Shown here in pieces: positions 1 to 4,705 of a stretch of DNA of 5,975 nucleotides (positions are counted from its first letter, which is position 1; every line of letters begins with the position of its first letter). Source of the stretch: Candidatus Cloacimonadota bacterium (GTDB lineage: Bacteria > Cloacimonadota > Cloacimonadia > Cloacimonadales > Cloacimonadaceae); contig JAEZUG010000087.1 of NCBI GenBank assembly GCA_023421135.1, positions 1 through 5,975 on the forward strand, given 5' to 3'. Under the pieces are notes generated by a model. That model had not been told where the DNA came from. It made no database searches and saw only the letters and a list, made by a program, of their open reading frames with translations. Both the position numbers and the translations under genes were made by a program.

Positions 1-41
1 ACCACGCCACCACGTCACCACGTCACCACTCACTGTTCACT
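1..41. repeat. Tandem 8-mer array running into a 12-nt repeat motif
   Basis: Four consecutive 8-nt units begin at 1, 9, 17 and 25 (ACCACGCC, ACCACGTC twice, then the degraded ACCACTCA). They run into TCACTGTTCACT at 30-41. That 12-mer is the exact reverse complement of AGTGAACAGTGA at 5478-5489, so the two ends of the window carry the same degenerate repeat family in opposite orientations. The array starts at the window edge and probably continues upstream. No coding sequence is seen here. Confidence 0.75.
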
Positions 42-64
42 CGGCAACGCCTCCGGCTTTGCCG
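42..64. repeat. Small two-part palindrome (hairpin)
   Basis: CGGCAA at 42-47 pairs with TTGCCG at 59-64. After one C/T mismatch (48 opposite 58) an inner GCC (49-51) pairs with GGC (55-57) around a TCC triloop. The layout (outer stem, C/T mismatch, inner stem, pyrimidine triloop) is the same as in the hairpin at 4215-4247. No T-run follows, so a terminator for an upstream gene is unlikely. Confidence 0.6.
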
Positions 65-70
65 TCGTGC

Positions 71-99
71 TTGACTATTTTTGCCATCCTTTTTTTAGT
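71..99 (+). promoter_or_regulatory. Weak candidate promoter for the first operon
   Basis: TTGACT at 71-76 resembles a -35 element and is 17 nt from TTTAGT at 94-99, a poor -10 (4 of 6 matches to TATAAT). Overlapping it, TATTTTTG at 76-83 matches the Bacteroidota -7 pattern TAnnTTTG. The nearest upstream TTTG (58-61) is only 14 nt away, shorter than that promoter class normally uses. The region lies about 60-90 nt before the first gene, but neither model fits well. Confidence 0.2.
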
Positions 100-147
100 G
101 TCTGCTGAGTTCAATACGATTATTATGTAATAGTAAGTTACTTATAT

Positions 148-151
148 GGAG
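148..151 (+). promoter_or_regulatory. Shine-Dalgarno site that decides the first gene's start
   Basis: GGAG at 148-151 lies 9 nt upstream of the ATG at 161 and actually overlaps the alternative in-frame ATG at 146. A site at 148 cannot serve the 146 start, and nothing similar precedes 146. I therefore place the start at 161. Confidence 0.6.
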
Positions 152-160
152 TTAAAAAAA

Positions 161-682
161 ATGTGGCATAAGAATACTGCTACTCTCAGGGCGGCATCCA
201 GAAGCCTGAGCGCCTCACTGAAGGCCTTGTGCCTGGCGCTGCTGCTGGGCCTGAGCTTGCTTTCTGCTCAGATAGTGGAAGACTATCAATTTCTAAAGGC
301 TTACACCCTGCCGGATACCGCCATTGCCCTCAGCGAGACTGTGGAGCAGGGAGACTTGCGCCTCTATCAGGGGCTTCCCTTTAGTGGTGTCACATTTGAA
401 CGTTATGCCAATCAACGTCTTTCCCGCATTATCACCTGGAAGAATGGAGTGACGGATGGTCCCAGCTACGTCTGGTATCAGGGTGGAGAGCCACAGATGA
501 GCGTGAACTACCGTCGCGGCAAGATCCATGGACGTTTCCTGGGCTGGTATATGCATGGAGGCGTTCTTTACGATATGATTATCAATGACAAAGGCTATGC
601 CGGAGATAATATCTCGGACGATGGCTCCCGCGAAGCCGGAGGTGATACAGAAGACGAACAGGAAGGAACCGATAATGACTAA
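161..682 (+). CDS. Secreted MORN/YwqK-like repeat protein
   Basis: This is a 173-aa protein of unknown function. Residues 1-36 look like a signal peptide: basic residues (K4, R10, R14, K21), a hydrophobic core LCLALLLGLSLL, and probable cleavage after LLSA before Q37. The cysteine at 24 does not sit in a proper lipobox, so it is probably not a lipoprotein. About residues 71-142 hold three degenerate repeats with a GxxxG...W/Y...G rhythm, as in the YwqK/MORN_2 repeat family (for example SGVTFERYANQ, DGPSYVWYQGG, HGRFLGWYMHGG). The tail from about 150 is strongly acidic (D/E/G-rich). YwqK-like proteins are widespread; some are annotated as antitoxins, but nothing here supports that role. The start at 161 is chosen from GGAG at 148-151; an ATG at 146 would give 178 aa. 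The last 8 nt overlap panB, so the two are probably co-translated. Repeat assignment is fairly secure, function unknown. Confidence 0.75.
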   Translation: MWHKNTATLRAASRSLSASLKALCLALLLGLSLLSAQIVEDYQFLKAYTLPDTAIALSETVEQGDLRLYQGLPFSGVTFERYANQRLSRIITWKNGVTDGPSYVWYQGGEPQMSVNYRRGKIHGRFLGWYMHGGVLYDMIINDKGYAGDNISDDGSREAGGDTEDEQEGTDND

Positions 683-1526
683 AATGCCCAAGTCCGGAAT
701 GGCTAAATTCCGGCAGATGAAAGCTTCCGGAGAGAAGATCTCCATGATCACGGCCTACGACTATGCCATGGCGCGCTGCGTGGCCGCTTCCCCGATCGAT
801 CTCATCCTGGTGGGCGACAGCCTCGGGATGGTGGTGCTGGGCTACAAAAACACCCTGGAAGTTACCGTGGAAGATATGATTCGCCACTGTGCAGCGGTTC
901 GCCGGGGTGCACCGGAGGCCTTTATCATTATAGATATGCCCTTTATGAGCTACCACATCAGTTCCCAGGAAACCAAGCGCAATGCCGCCCGACTCCTGGT
1001 CGAAGGTGGAGCTAATGCAGTGAAACTGGAGGGTGGCAGCGCTTCCCGGATCGAGGCGATCAAGGCAATTGTGGATTGCGAGATTCCGGTCTGTGCCCAT
1101 CTGGGGCTCACTCCCCAATCCGTCTTCAAGCTCGGTGGCTACAAGGTGCAGGGCAAATCTGCTCACGATTATGAGATCATCCTTGCCGAAGCCAAAGAAG
1201 TGGAAGCTGCCGGAGCTTTTATGCTGGTGCTGGAAGGCATCCCGGAGCTCCTGGGCAAGCAGATCTCCCAAGAGCTGAGGATTCCCACCATCGGCATCGG
1301 CGCCGGGAGGTACACAGATGGTCAGGTGTTGGTGGTGAACGACCTCCTGAACTTTTCTGATATGCAGGCCAAATTTGTGAAGACCTACGCAGAGCTTAAT
1401 CCCCTCATCACAGAGGCTCTTAGCGCCTATCACGCCGAGGTGCGGGAAGGGACTTTCCCCACCCCGGAACATACTTACTACCCAATTAATAGTATAGAAG
1501 GACAGGAAAATGACAGAGAAGACTGA
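675..1526 (+). CDS. panB: 3-methyl-2-oxobutanoate hydroxymethyltransferase (ketopantoate hydroxymethyltransferase)
   Basis: PanB transfers a hydroxymethyl group from 5,10-methylene-tetrahydrofolate to alpha-ketoisovalerate, giving ketopantoate, the first committed step of pantothenate and CoA synthesis in the cytosol. The 283-aa product spans the complete TIM-barrel enzyme; E. coli PanB is 264 aa. Family motifs are all present: VGDSLGM with metal ligand D48, DMPFMSY with D87, VKLEGG with K117 and E119, HLGLTPQSV from H142, GGYKVQGK at 154-161, LEGIP with the expected general base E187, and IGIGAGRYTDGQ near the C-terminus. The frame is open back to an ATG at 585, but the 675 start is preferred: AGGAAGG at 660-666 is 8 nt upstream, and the extra 30 residues have no counterpart in the family. 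It overlaps the upstream gene by 8 nt (ATGACTAA) and the downstream gene by 17 nt. No panC or panD lies in the window. Confidence 0.96.
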   Translation: MTKMPKSGMAKFRQMKASGEKISMITAYDYAMARCVAASPIDLILVGDSLGMVVLGYKNTLEVTVEDMIRHCAAVRRGAPEAFIIIDMPFMSYHISSQETKRNAARLLVEGGANAVKLEGGSASRIEAIKAIVDCEIPVCAHLGLTPQSVFKLGGYKVQGKSAHDYEIILAEAKEVEAAGAFMLVLEGIPELLGKQISQELRIPTIGIGAGRYTDGQVLVVNDLLNFSDMQAKFVKTYAELNPLITEALSAYHAEVREGTFPTPEHTYYPINSIEGQENDRED

Positions 1527-2133
1527 ACGCACGGAAACCATGACCCCGGACGAGAAGTTCAGGGCGATCAATAACCTCAAAGATAAGCTGGAAGAGAACT
1601 TCCTTAGTTTGGGTCAGCTTCTCTCCGAGATCAAGAGGGCGAAGCTCTATAGATTCAAGGGCTACGAAAAGTTTAAGGATTTCATCGAAACCGAATATGC
1701 CTTCAGCGGCTCGCTCGCAGCCAAGCTGGTGACGACCTTTGATCTCTTTGTGGAAGAGATGGATCTGGACGAATCTTCCATCCGCGAGATTGGCTTTGAA
1801 CGGCTGCAAATGGTGCGTCCCATGATGCAAAAAGCCGATTGGCCGGCCCGGGAAGAATGGGTGAAAAAAGCTGGAGAGCTGCCCACGCAGGACCTCCGCG
1901 AACACATAAAAGAAATCAAAAAGCAGGCCAAGGAAGAGGACGTGGACCTCAAAAAAGTCCTGGTCGATCAATATATGGAGAAGATGACTACATGGTTCAA
2001 TTGTTCCGCCAAGGAGCTTCAGTTTAAGCTCGCTCTTTTCTTCCAGGATGCTGATCTCGAGAAAGTCAAAAAGGTGATCAAAGAACGCCAACGCAGTTTT
2101 GAACTCGAGCAGCCGAACGTCAAGGAGGAATAG
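1510..2133 (+). CDS. Conserved-looking helical charged protein of unknown function, upstream of the PorX-like regulator
   Basis: I cannot name this 207-aa protein. It has no signal peptide or membrane segment and is rich in Lys, Glu and predicted helix, so it is probably cytosolic. Residues 31-75 have the pattern LxxLLSEIKRAKLYR..GYEKFKDFIETEYAFSxxxA. This pattern (short helix, aromatic K-LY, GY-x-x-F-x-x-F/Y-x-E, then an HTH-like stretch) recalls a domain I have seen in bacterial and phage DNA-associated proteins. A second half follows with I91-M106, a W111/W117 pair and LPTQDLREHIKEIKK (124-138), also usual in that architecture. Residues 126-160 could form a short coiled coil. The resemblance is from memory, so DNA binding is inference only. 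The ATG at 1510 has AAGGA at 1498-1502, 7 nt upstream; an in-frame ATG at 1540 lacks a comparable site. It overlaps panB by 17 nt and its stop overlaps the next start by 1 nt, suggesting it is made in step with the regulator. Confidence 0.8.
   Translation: MTEKTERTETMTPDEKFRAINNLKDKLEENFLSLGQLLSEIKRAKLYRFKGYEKFKDFIETEYAFSGSLAAKLVTTFDLFVEEMDLDESSIREIGFERLQMVRPMMQKADWPAREEWVKKAGELPTQDLREHIKEIKKQAKEEDVDLKKVLVDQYMEKMTTWFNCSAKELQFKLALFFQDADLEKVKKVIKERQRSFELEQPNVKEE
2122..2128 (+). promoter_or_regulatory. Strong Shine-Dalgarno for the PorX-like gene
   Basis: AAGGAGG is a near-perfect anti-16S match. It ends 4 nt before a GTG at 2133 and 13 nt before an in-frame ATG at 2142. Four is short and thirteen is long, but the GTG is nearer the normal range and also overlaps the upstream stop (TAGTG). 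I favour GTG. The choice changes the protein by only three residues. Confidence 0.65.
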
Positions 2134-3695
2134 TGAAACAAATGAAAATACTCTGGGTGGATGACGAGATAGATCTCCTGAAACCCTTTATCATGTTCCT
2201 TGAGGAAAGGAACTACCTGGTCGAAACCTGTAACAACGGCAGTGACGCCGTGGAAAAGACCCTCGAAGAGAAGTATGACCTCATCATCATGGACGAGATG
2301 ATGCCTGGCATGGATGGACTCACCACCCTGCAGGAGATCAAACGCACCTCGCCCGCCCTGCCCATCATCATGCTCACCAAGAGCGAAGAAGAAGGGCTGA
2401 TGAACAAGGCTATCGCTTCTCAGATCTCAGATTATCTGATCAAGCCCATCAATCCCAGCCAGATCATCATGGCCATCAAAAAGATCTTCCAGGCCGATGA
2501 GATCAAAGCAAATCAGATCGGCGAACAGTATTCCCGCTATATGGCGCAGCTCAATCAGAAGCTCTTCAGCTCTCCCACCTGGGACGAATGGGCCGAGATA
2601 TACAAAGAAATGGCACAGTGGGAATTGCGCATTGATGAGGTGAACGACGACGGCCTGCGGCAGACTCACTTCCTGCAAAAGCGGGATTGCAACACCGAAT
2701 TTACCAATTACGTGGAAAAGAACTATCGGGATTGGCTGCGCACGGATGACCGTCCCAACCTCTCCTTCGATGTACTTTCTCAATACATAGCTCCCAATTT
2801 TGAGGAGAAAGTCCCGGTCTATATGATCATCATAGATTGTATGCGCCTGGATCAGTATCTGGCTATTCAACCCTTTATCCAGGAACTCTTTGACGAAGAG
2901 CTGGATTTGTATTATTCCATCCTGCCCACCGCCACTCCCTATTCGCGCAACAGCATCTTCAGCGGGCTGCTGCCTGTGGATATCGCCAAACGCTTCCCCG
3001 AATACTGGGTGAGCTCCAACGATATGGACAACAGCCGGAACCGCAACGAGCATCAGCTTATGGATGAACACATCGGCGAGCTGGGCTACAACCTCGATCC
3101 CGCTTCCAAATATGTGAAAATCTTCAATATGGAAGAAGGCAACTTTGTGCTGCGCAAGATCGAGACCTGGAAACAGGAAAACCTGGTGGTGCTGGTCTAT
3201 AACTTCCTCGATCTCCTGGCGCATCACCGCTCCCGGGATCAGATCCTGCAGGAAACCATCCCGCACGAAGAAGGCCTCCGCGCCTTTACCAAACACTGGT
3301 TCCTGCATTCTTCCCTCTACGAAGCTCTGAAGCTGATAGCCAAGCAGGATGCCATTGTGGTGATCACCACAGATCACGGCTCCATCAAGGTCAATCGTGC
3401 CACTCAGGTGGTGGGGGATAGGGACACCAGCGTGACCGTGCGCTACAAAGAAGGCAAGAACCTCTCTGTGAACGATCGGCATGCCCTCTTTGTGAAAAAG
3501 CCGGGAGAATTTGGTCTGCCAGTGAAGAGCATTGTGGATAACTACATCTTTGCCAAGGACGATTATTATTTCGTCTATCCCAATAGCTATCACCAATACC
3601 AAAGGCAATATAACGGCACTTTCCAGCACGGTGGCGTCTCCATGGAGGAGATGATCCTGCCTGTGGCGACCTGCCGGAGCAAGGCTAGGAAGTGA
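2133..3695 (+). CDS. porX: PorX-like response regulator with PglZ/alkaline-phosphatase-superfamily effector domain
   Basis: The 520-aa protein matches the length and order of PorX, the Bacteroidota regulator of type IX secretion. Residues 4-120 are a receiver domain: acidic pocket D10-D11, phosphoacceptor D54 in DLIIMDEMMPGMDG, switch T82, and K104 followed by P105. A helical linker spans about 121-225. From about 226 lies a PglZ domain of the alkaline-phosphatase fold: VYMIIIDCMRLD with metal ligand D235, the probable nucleophile T268 in PTATPYSRNS, NFLDLLAHH with D360 and H364, TTDHG with D414 and H415, and a final HGGVSMEEMI with H499. All residues expected for a two-metal phosphatase or phosphodiesterase are therefore present. 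P. gingivalis PorX is reported to cleave (cyclic) oligonucleotides and to act with the kinase PorY and sigma factor SigP. No kinase, sigma factor or T9SS gene is in this window, so its target here is open. The GTG start overlaps the previous stop by 1 nt. It ends the four-gene operon. Confidence 0.9.
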   Translation: MKQMKILWVDDEIDLLKPFIMFLEERNYLVETCNNGSDAVEKTLEEKYDLIIMDEMMPGMDGLTTLQEIKRTSPALPIIMLTKSEEEGLMNKAIASQISDYLIKPINPSQIIMAIKKIFQADEIKANQIGEQYSRYMAQLNQKLFSSPTWDEWAEIYKEMAQWELRIDEVNDDGLRQTHFLQKRDCNTEFTNYVEKNYRDWLRTDDRPNLSFDVLSQYIAPNFEEKVPVYMIIIDCMRLDQYLAIQPFIQELFDEELDLYYSILPTATPYSRNSIFSGLLPVDIAKRFPEYWVSSNDMDNSRNRNEHQLMDEHIGELGYNLDPASKYVKIFNMEEGNFVLRKIETWKQENLVVLVYNFLDLLAHHRSRDQILQETIPHEEGLRAFTKHWFLHSSLYEALKLIAKQDAIVVITTDHGSIKVNRATQVVGDRDTSVTVRYKEGKNLSVNDRHALFVKKPGEFGLPVKSIVDNYIFAKDDYYFVYPNSYHQYQRQYNGTFQHGGVSMEEMILPVATCRSKARK

Positions 3696-3717
3696 TTGGA
3701 ATAGCACGCAGATGACT

Positions 3718-3740
3718 GGATCAACAGGATCAACAGGATT
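3718..3740. repeat. 9-mer tandem repeat, block 1
   Basis: GGATCAACA occurs at 3718-3726 and 3727-3735 and is followed by a partial third unit GGATT. It begins 22 nt after the regulator's stop codon. The reverse complement (TGTTGATCC) is the same family as block 2 at 3784-3858, so the two blocks face each other. Confidence 0.7.
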
Positions 3741-3783
3741 TCTCCCACGAATGGACACAAATGAAAGATCACAAATGAGCTCA

Positions 3784-3858
3784 AATCTGTTCAATCTGTT
3801 GAATCCGTGTAATCCGTAATGAATACAATCCTGCTAATCCTGTAATCCTGAAATCCTT
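3784..3858. repeat. Degenerate 8-9-mer tandem repeat, block 2
   Basis: AATC recurs at 3784, 3793, 3802, 3811, 3827, 3836, 3844 and 3852, giving spacings of 9, 9, 9, 16, 9, 8 and 8. Units vary around AATCYTGTT or AATCCTGTA. The unit is the reverse complement of block 1. Similar degenerate arrays are common in intergenic DNA of several bacterial phyla; no function is established that I know of. Confidence 0.7.
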
Positions 3859-3924
3859 GGGAAAAAGAATAAAACGGAGACTGAACTGATTCGACTGATA
3901 TTGCACCTTGTCCCAGTCTCGGGA

Positions 3925-3953
3925 ATTGTCATTCCTGCGCAGGCAGGAATCCA
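3925..3953 (+). repeat. Palindromic repeat, copy 1
   Basis: The core is ATTCCTGC-GCAG-GCAGGAAT at 3931-3950, an 8-bp stem with a 4-nt loop. It also contains the perfect inner palindrome CCTGCGCAGG. Flanks ATTGTC and CCA are shared with copy 2, so the repeat unit is longer than the palindrome and has an orientation. The design resembles dRS3 repeats of Neisseria (ATTCCC-N8-GGGAAT) and REP-type elements of other bacteria. No REP-associated transposase is in the window. Confidence 0.9.
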
Positions 3954-3974
3954 AACACACTCCAGTTTTTACGC

Positions 3975-4003
3975 ATTGTCATTCCTGCGCAGGCAGGAAT
4001 CCA
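3975..4003 (+). repeat. Palindromic repeat, copy 2
   Basis: This is identical to copy 1 over 29 nt and lies exactly 50 nt downstream in the same orientation. Core at 3981-4000. Confidence 0.9.
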
Positions 4004-4067
4004 TTAAAGTCTTTTCCCGGACCTGCAAACTTATTAGCAGGGATTACAATGGATGAAGAAGCTACCG

Positions 4068-4094
4068 TGGATTCCTGCCTGCGCAGGAATGACA
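4068..4094 (-). repeat. Palindromic repeat, copy 3 (inverted)
   Basis: This is the exact reverse complement of copies 1 and 2 over 27 nt, core 4071-4090. Copies 2 and 3 face each other across 64 nt, so RNA or single-stranded DNA could form one long hairpin between them, the layout called a REPIN when REP sequences pair this way. Confidence 0.9.
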
Positions 4095-4130
4095 TGTTGG
4101 TGGAGTCCCGGGTAAGCCTTTTTGAAAACC

Positions 4131-4143
4131 GTCGCGCAGCGAC
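4131..4143. repeat. Short hairpin
   Basis: GTCGC at 4131-4135 pairs with GCGAC at 4139-4143 around a GCA triloop. It directly precedes the heptamer array. Confidence 0.45.
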
Positions 4144-4146
4144 ACC

Positions 4147-4185
4147 TAACTAACTGTTAACTACTAACCATTAACTTTTAACTGC
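4147..4185. repeat. TAACTNN heptamer array
   Basis: TAAC occurs at 4147 and 4151, then every 7 nt at 4158, 4165, 4172 and 4179. Because the period is not a multiple of three, the array puts TAA stops in all three forward frames within three units. One more unit (TAACCGC) follows at 4210. Comparable heptamers are known from cyanobacteria and large sulfur bacteria. Confidence 0.75.
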
Positions 4186-4201
4186 AAGCCGCAAGGCTTG
4201 C
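4184..4201 (+). repeat. Hairpin with GCAA tetraloop upstream of tsaE
   Basis: GCAAGCC (4184-4190) pairs perfectly with GGCTTGC (4195-4201) around GCAA, a GNRA-type loop if transcribed. The 12 nt TAACTGCAAGCC at 4179-4190 recurs with one change at 4210-4221, so this hairpin and the next look like a partial duplication. Confidence 0.65.
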
Positions 4202-4214
4202 CCAACTATTAACC

Positions 4215-4247
4215 GCAAGCCCGGCTTGCTTCGCAATCCGGGCTTGC
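4215..4247 (+). promoter_or_regulatory. GC-rich hairpin abutting the tsaE ribosome-binding site
   Basis: GCAAGCCCGG (4215-4224) pairs perfectly with CCGGGCTTGC (4238-4247), 10 bp. After a C/T mismatch, TTGC (4226-4229) pairs with GCAA (4233-4236) around TTC. The right arm ends one base before the tsaE Shine-Dalgarno. The GGCTTGC motif occurs three times (4195, 4223, 4241) and GCAAGCC twice (4184, 4215), so several mutually exclusive pairings are possible. It may control tsaE translation, or simply be a repeat that landed here. Confidence 0.55.
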
Positions 4248-4248
4248 C

Positions 4249-4252
4249 GAGG
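4249..4252 (+). promoter_or_regulatory. tsaE Shine-Dalgarno, carried by the hairpin's CGAGG tail
   Basis: GAGG is 5 nt before the ATG at 4258 and fixes the tsaE start. It belongs to CGAGG (4248-4252), a tail also found immediately after the stem of the unrelated-site hairpin at 5910-5929. Confidence 0.65.
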
Positions 4253-4257
4253 TACCT

Positions 4258-4704
4258 ATGAAAAAGCTAGAACTAAAGTCCGAACAGGACACCATAGACC
4301 TTGCGGCCTACATCGCTCCGCTGCTCAAGCCGGGTGACGTGGTCTGCCTCTACGGCGATCTGGGCAGTGGTAAAACCTTCTTTACCAAAGCCCTCGCCAA
4401 GCAACTCTTCATCGAAGAAGAGATCGACAGTCCCTCCTTCGTGCTCTTCAAAGAATACCACACCGGGAAGTTCCCGCTCTACCACCTGGATCTCTACCGG
4501 CTCAAAGAAGAAGGCGAGCTGCTTGATCTCGGCATCTTCGATATGCTGGAATCCGGCATCACCGTGATCGAATGGCCGCGTCTGGCAGAACGCCTTTTGC
4601 CCTACAAAACCCTCTGCCTGAATTTCTGCTTCAACGGCCGTCTGCGCAATGTGGAAGTGGTGCCCGGCAAAGACTTGGAACAATTCTTCAAAGAGGAGAT
4701 CTAA
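4258..4704 (+). CDS. tsaE: tRNA N6-threonylcarbamoyladenosine synthesis ATPase TsaE
   Basis: TsaE is the small P-loop ATPase that binds TsaD-TsaB and is needed for repeated rounds of t6A37 modification on ANN-decoding tRNAs in the cytosol. The 148-aa product has normal family length (E. coli TsaE is 153 aa). It shows Walker A GDLGSGKT at 33-40 with K39 and T40, switch residue T43, SPSFVLFKEYH at 58-68 (the family's SPTF-x-L-x-x-EY), HLDLYRL with D78 as the Walker-B-like acid, LLDLGI before a helix, and IEWPR at 104-108 with the conserved E105 and W106. ATG at 4258 is set by GAGG 5 nt upstream and gives the usual short N-terminus. tsaB and tsaD are not adjacent. Its stop is one base before the next start, and AGAGGAG inside its end (4692-4698) is the next gene's ribosome-binding site, so the two genes are co-transcribed. 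Confidence 0.95.
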   Translation: MKKLELKSEQDTIDLAAYIAPLLKPGDVVCLYGDLGSGKTFFTKALAKQLFIEEEIDSPSFVLFKEYHTGKFPLYHLDLYRLKEEGELLDLGIFDMLESGITVIEWPRLAERLLPYKTLCLNFCFNGRLRNVEVVPGKDLEQFFKEEI

Positions 4705-4705
4705 T

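Larger units (their letters stand above)
3696..4257. other. 562-nt repeat-rich intergenic region between the two gene clusters
   Basis: I find no gene here. It holds, in order, a 9-mer array in two blocks, three palindromic repeat copies, a small hairpin, a TAACTNN heptamer array and two GC-rich hairpins before tsaE (each listed separately). A pair CACAAATGA at 3756-3764 and 3770-3778 sits between the 9-mer blocks. GAGACTG near 3877 and CAGTCTC at 3914-3920 could pair over a long loop. TCCC-N6-GGGA at 3911-3924 is a minor stem. No rho-independent terminator follows the regulator gene. Confidence 0.7.

Noticed and set aside
161..268. Lipoprotein signal at Cys24 of the MORN-repeat protein
   Set aside because: The residues before the cysteine (KAL) do not form a lipobox and the cysteine is inside the hydrophobic core.
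585..674. Extended panB start at 585
   Set aside because: It would add 30 residues with no family counterpart and a 98-nt overlap with the upstream gene; the 675 start has a good ribosome-binding site.
582..1580. 332-aa minus-strand ORF opposite panB
   Set aside because: Complement shadow of panB; His/Gly-rich composition follows from the opposite strand.
2427..3794. 455-aa minus-strand ORF opposite the regulator gene
   Set aside because: It is the antisense of a clearly functional gene with all family motifs on the + strand. Its protein has no recognisable motif.
3925..4094. CRISPR array
   Set aside because: Only three copies, one inverted, unequal spacing (50 then about 93 nt), strongly palindromic repeats and no cas genes.
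4104..4123. Rho-independent terminator near the GCCTTTTT stretch
   Set aside because: The CCCGGG palindrome upstream does not form a stem directly adjoining the short T-run, and no gene ends nearby.
3908..4153. 81-aa + strand ORF
   Set aside because: It is translated from three palindromic repeat copies (peptides like FLRRQESK and SCLRRND recur for that reason). It has no ribosome-binding site and is a typical spurious repeat ORF.
4649..4705. Extended SIMPL protein start at 4649
   Set aside because: The added residues are out-of-frame tsaE sequence; the ATG at 4706 has a ribosome-binding site and begins the first membrane helix.
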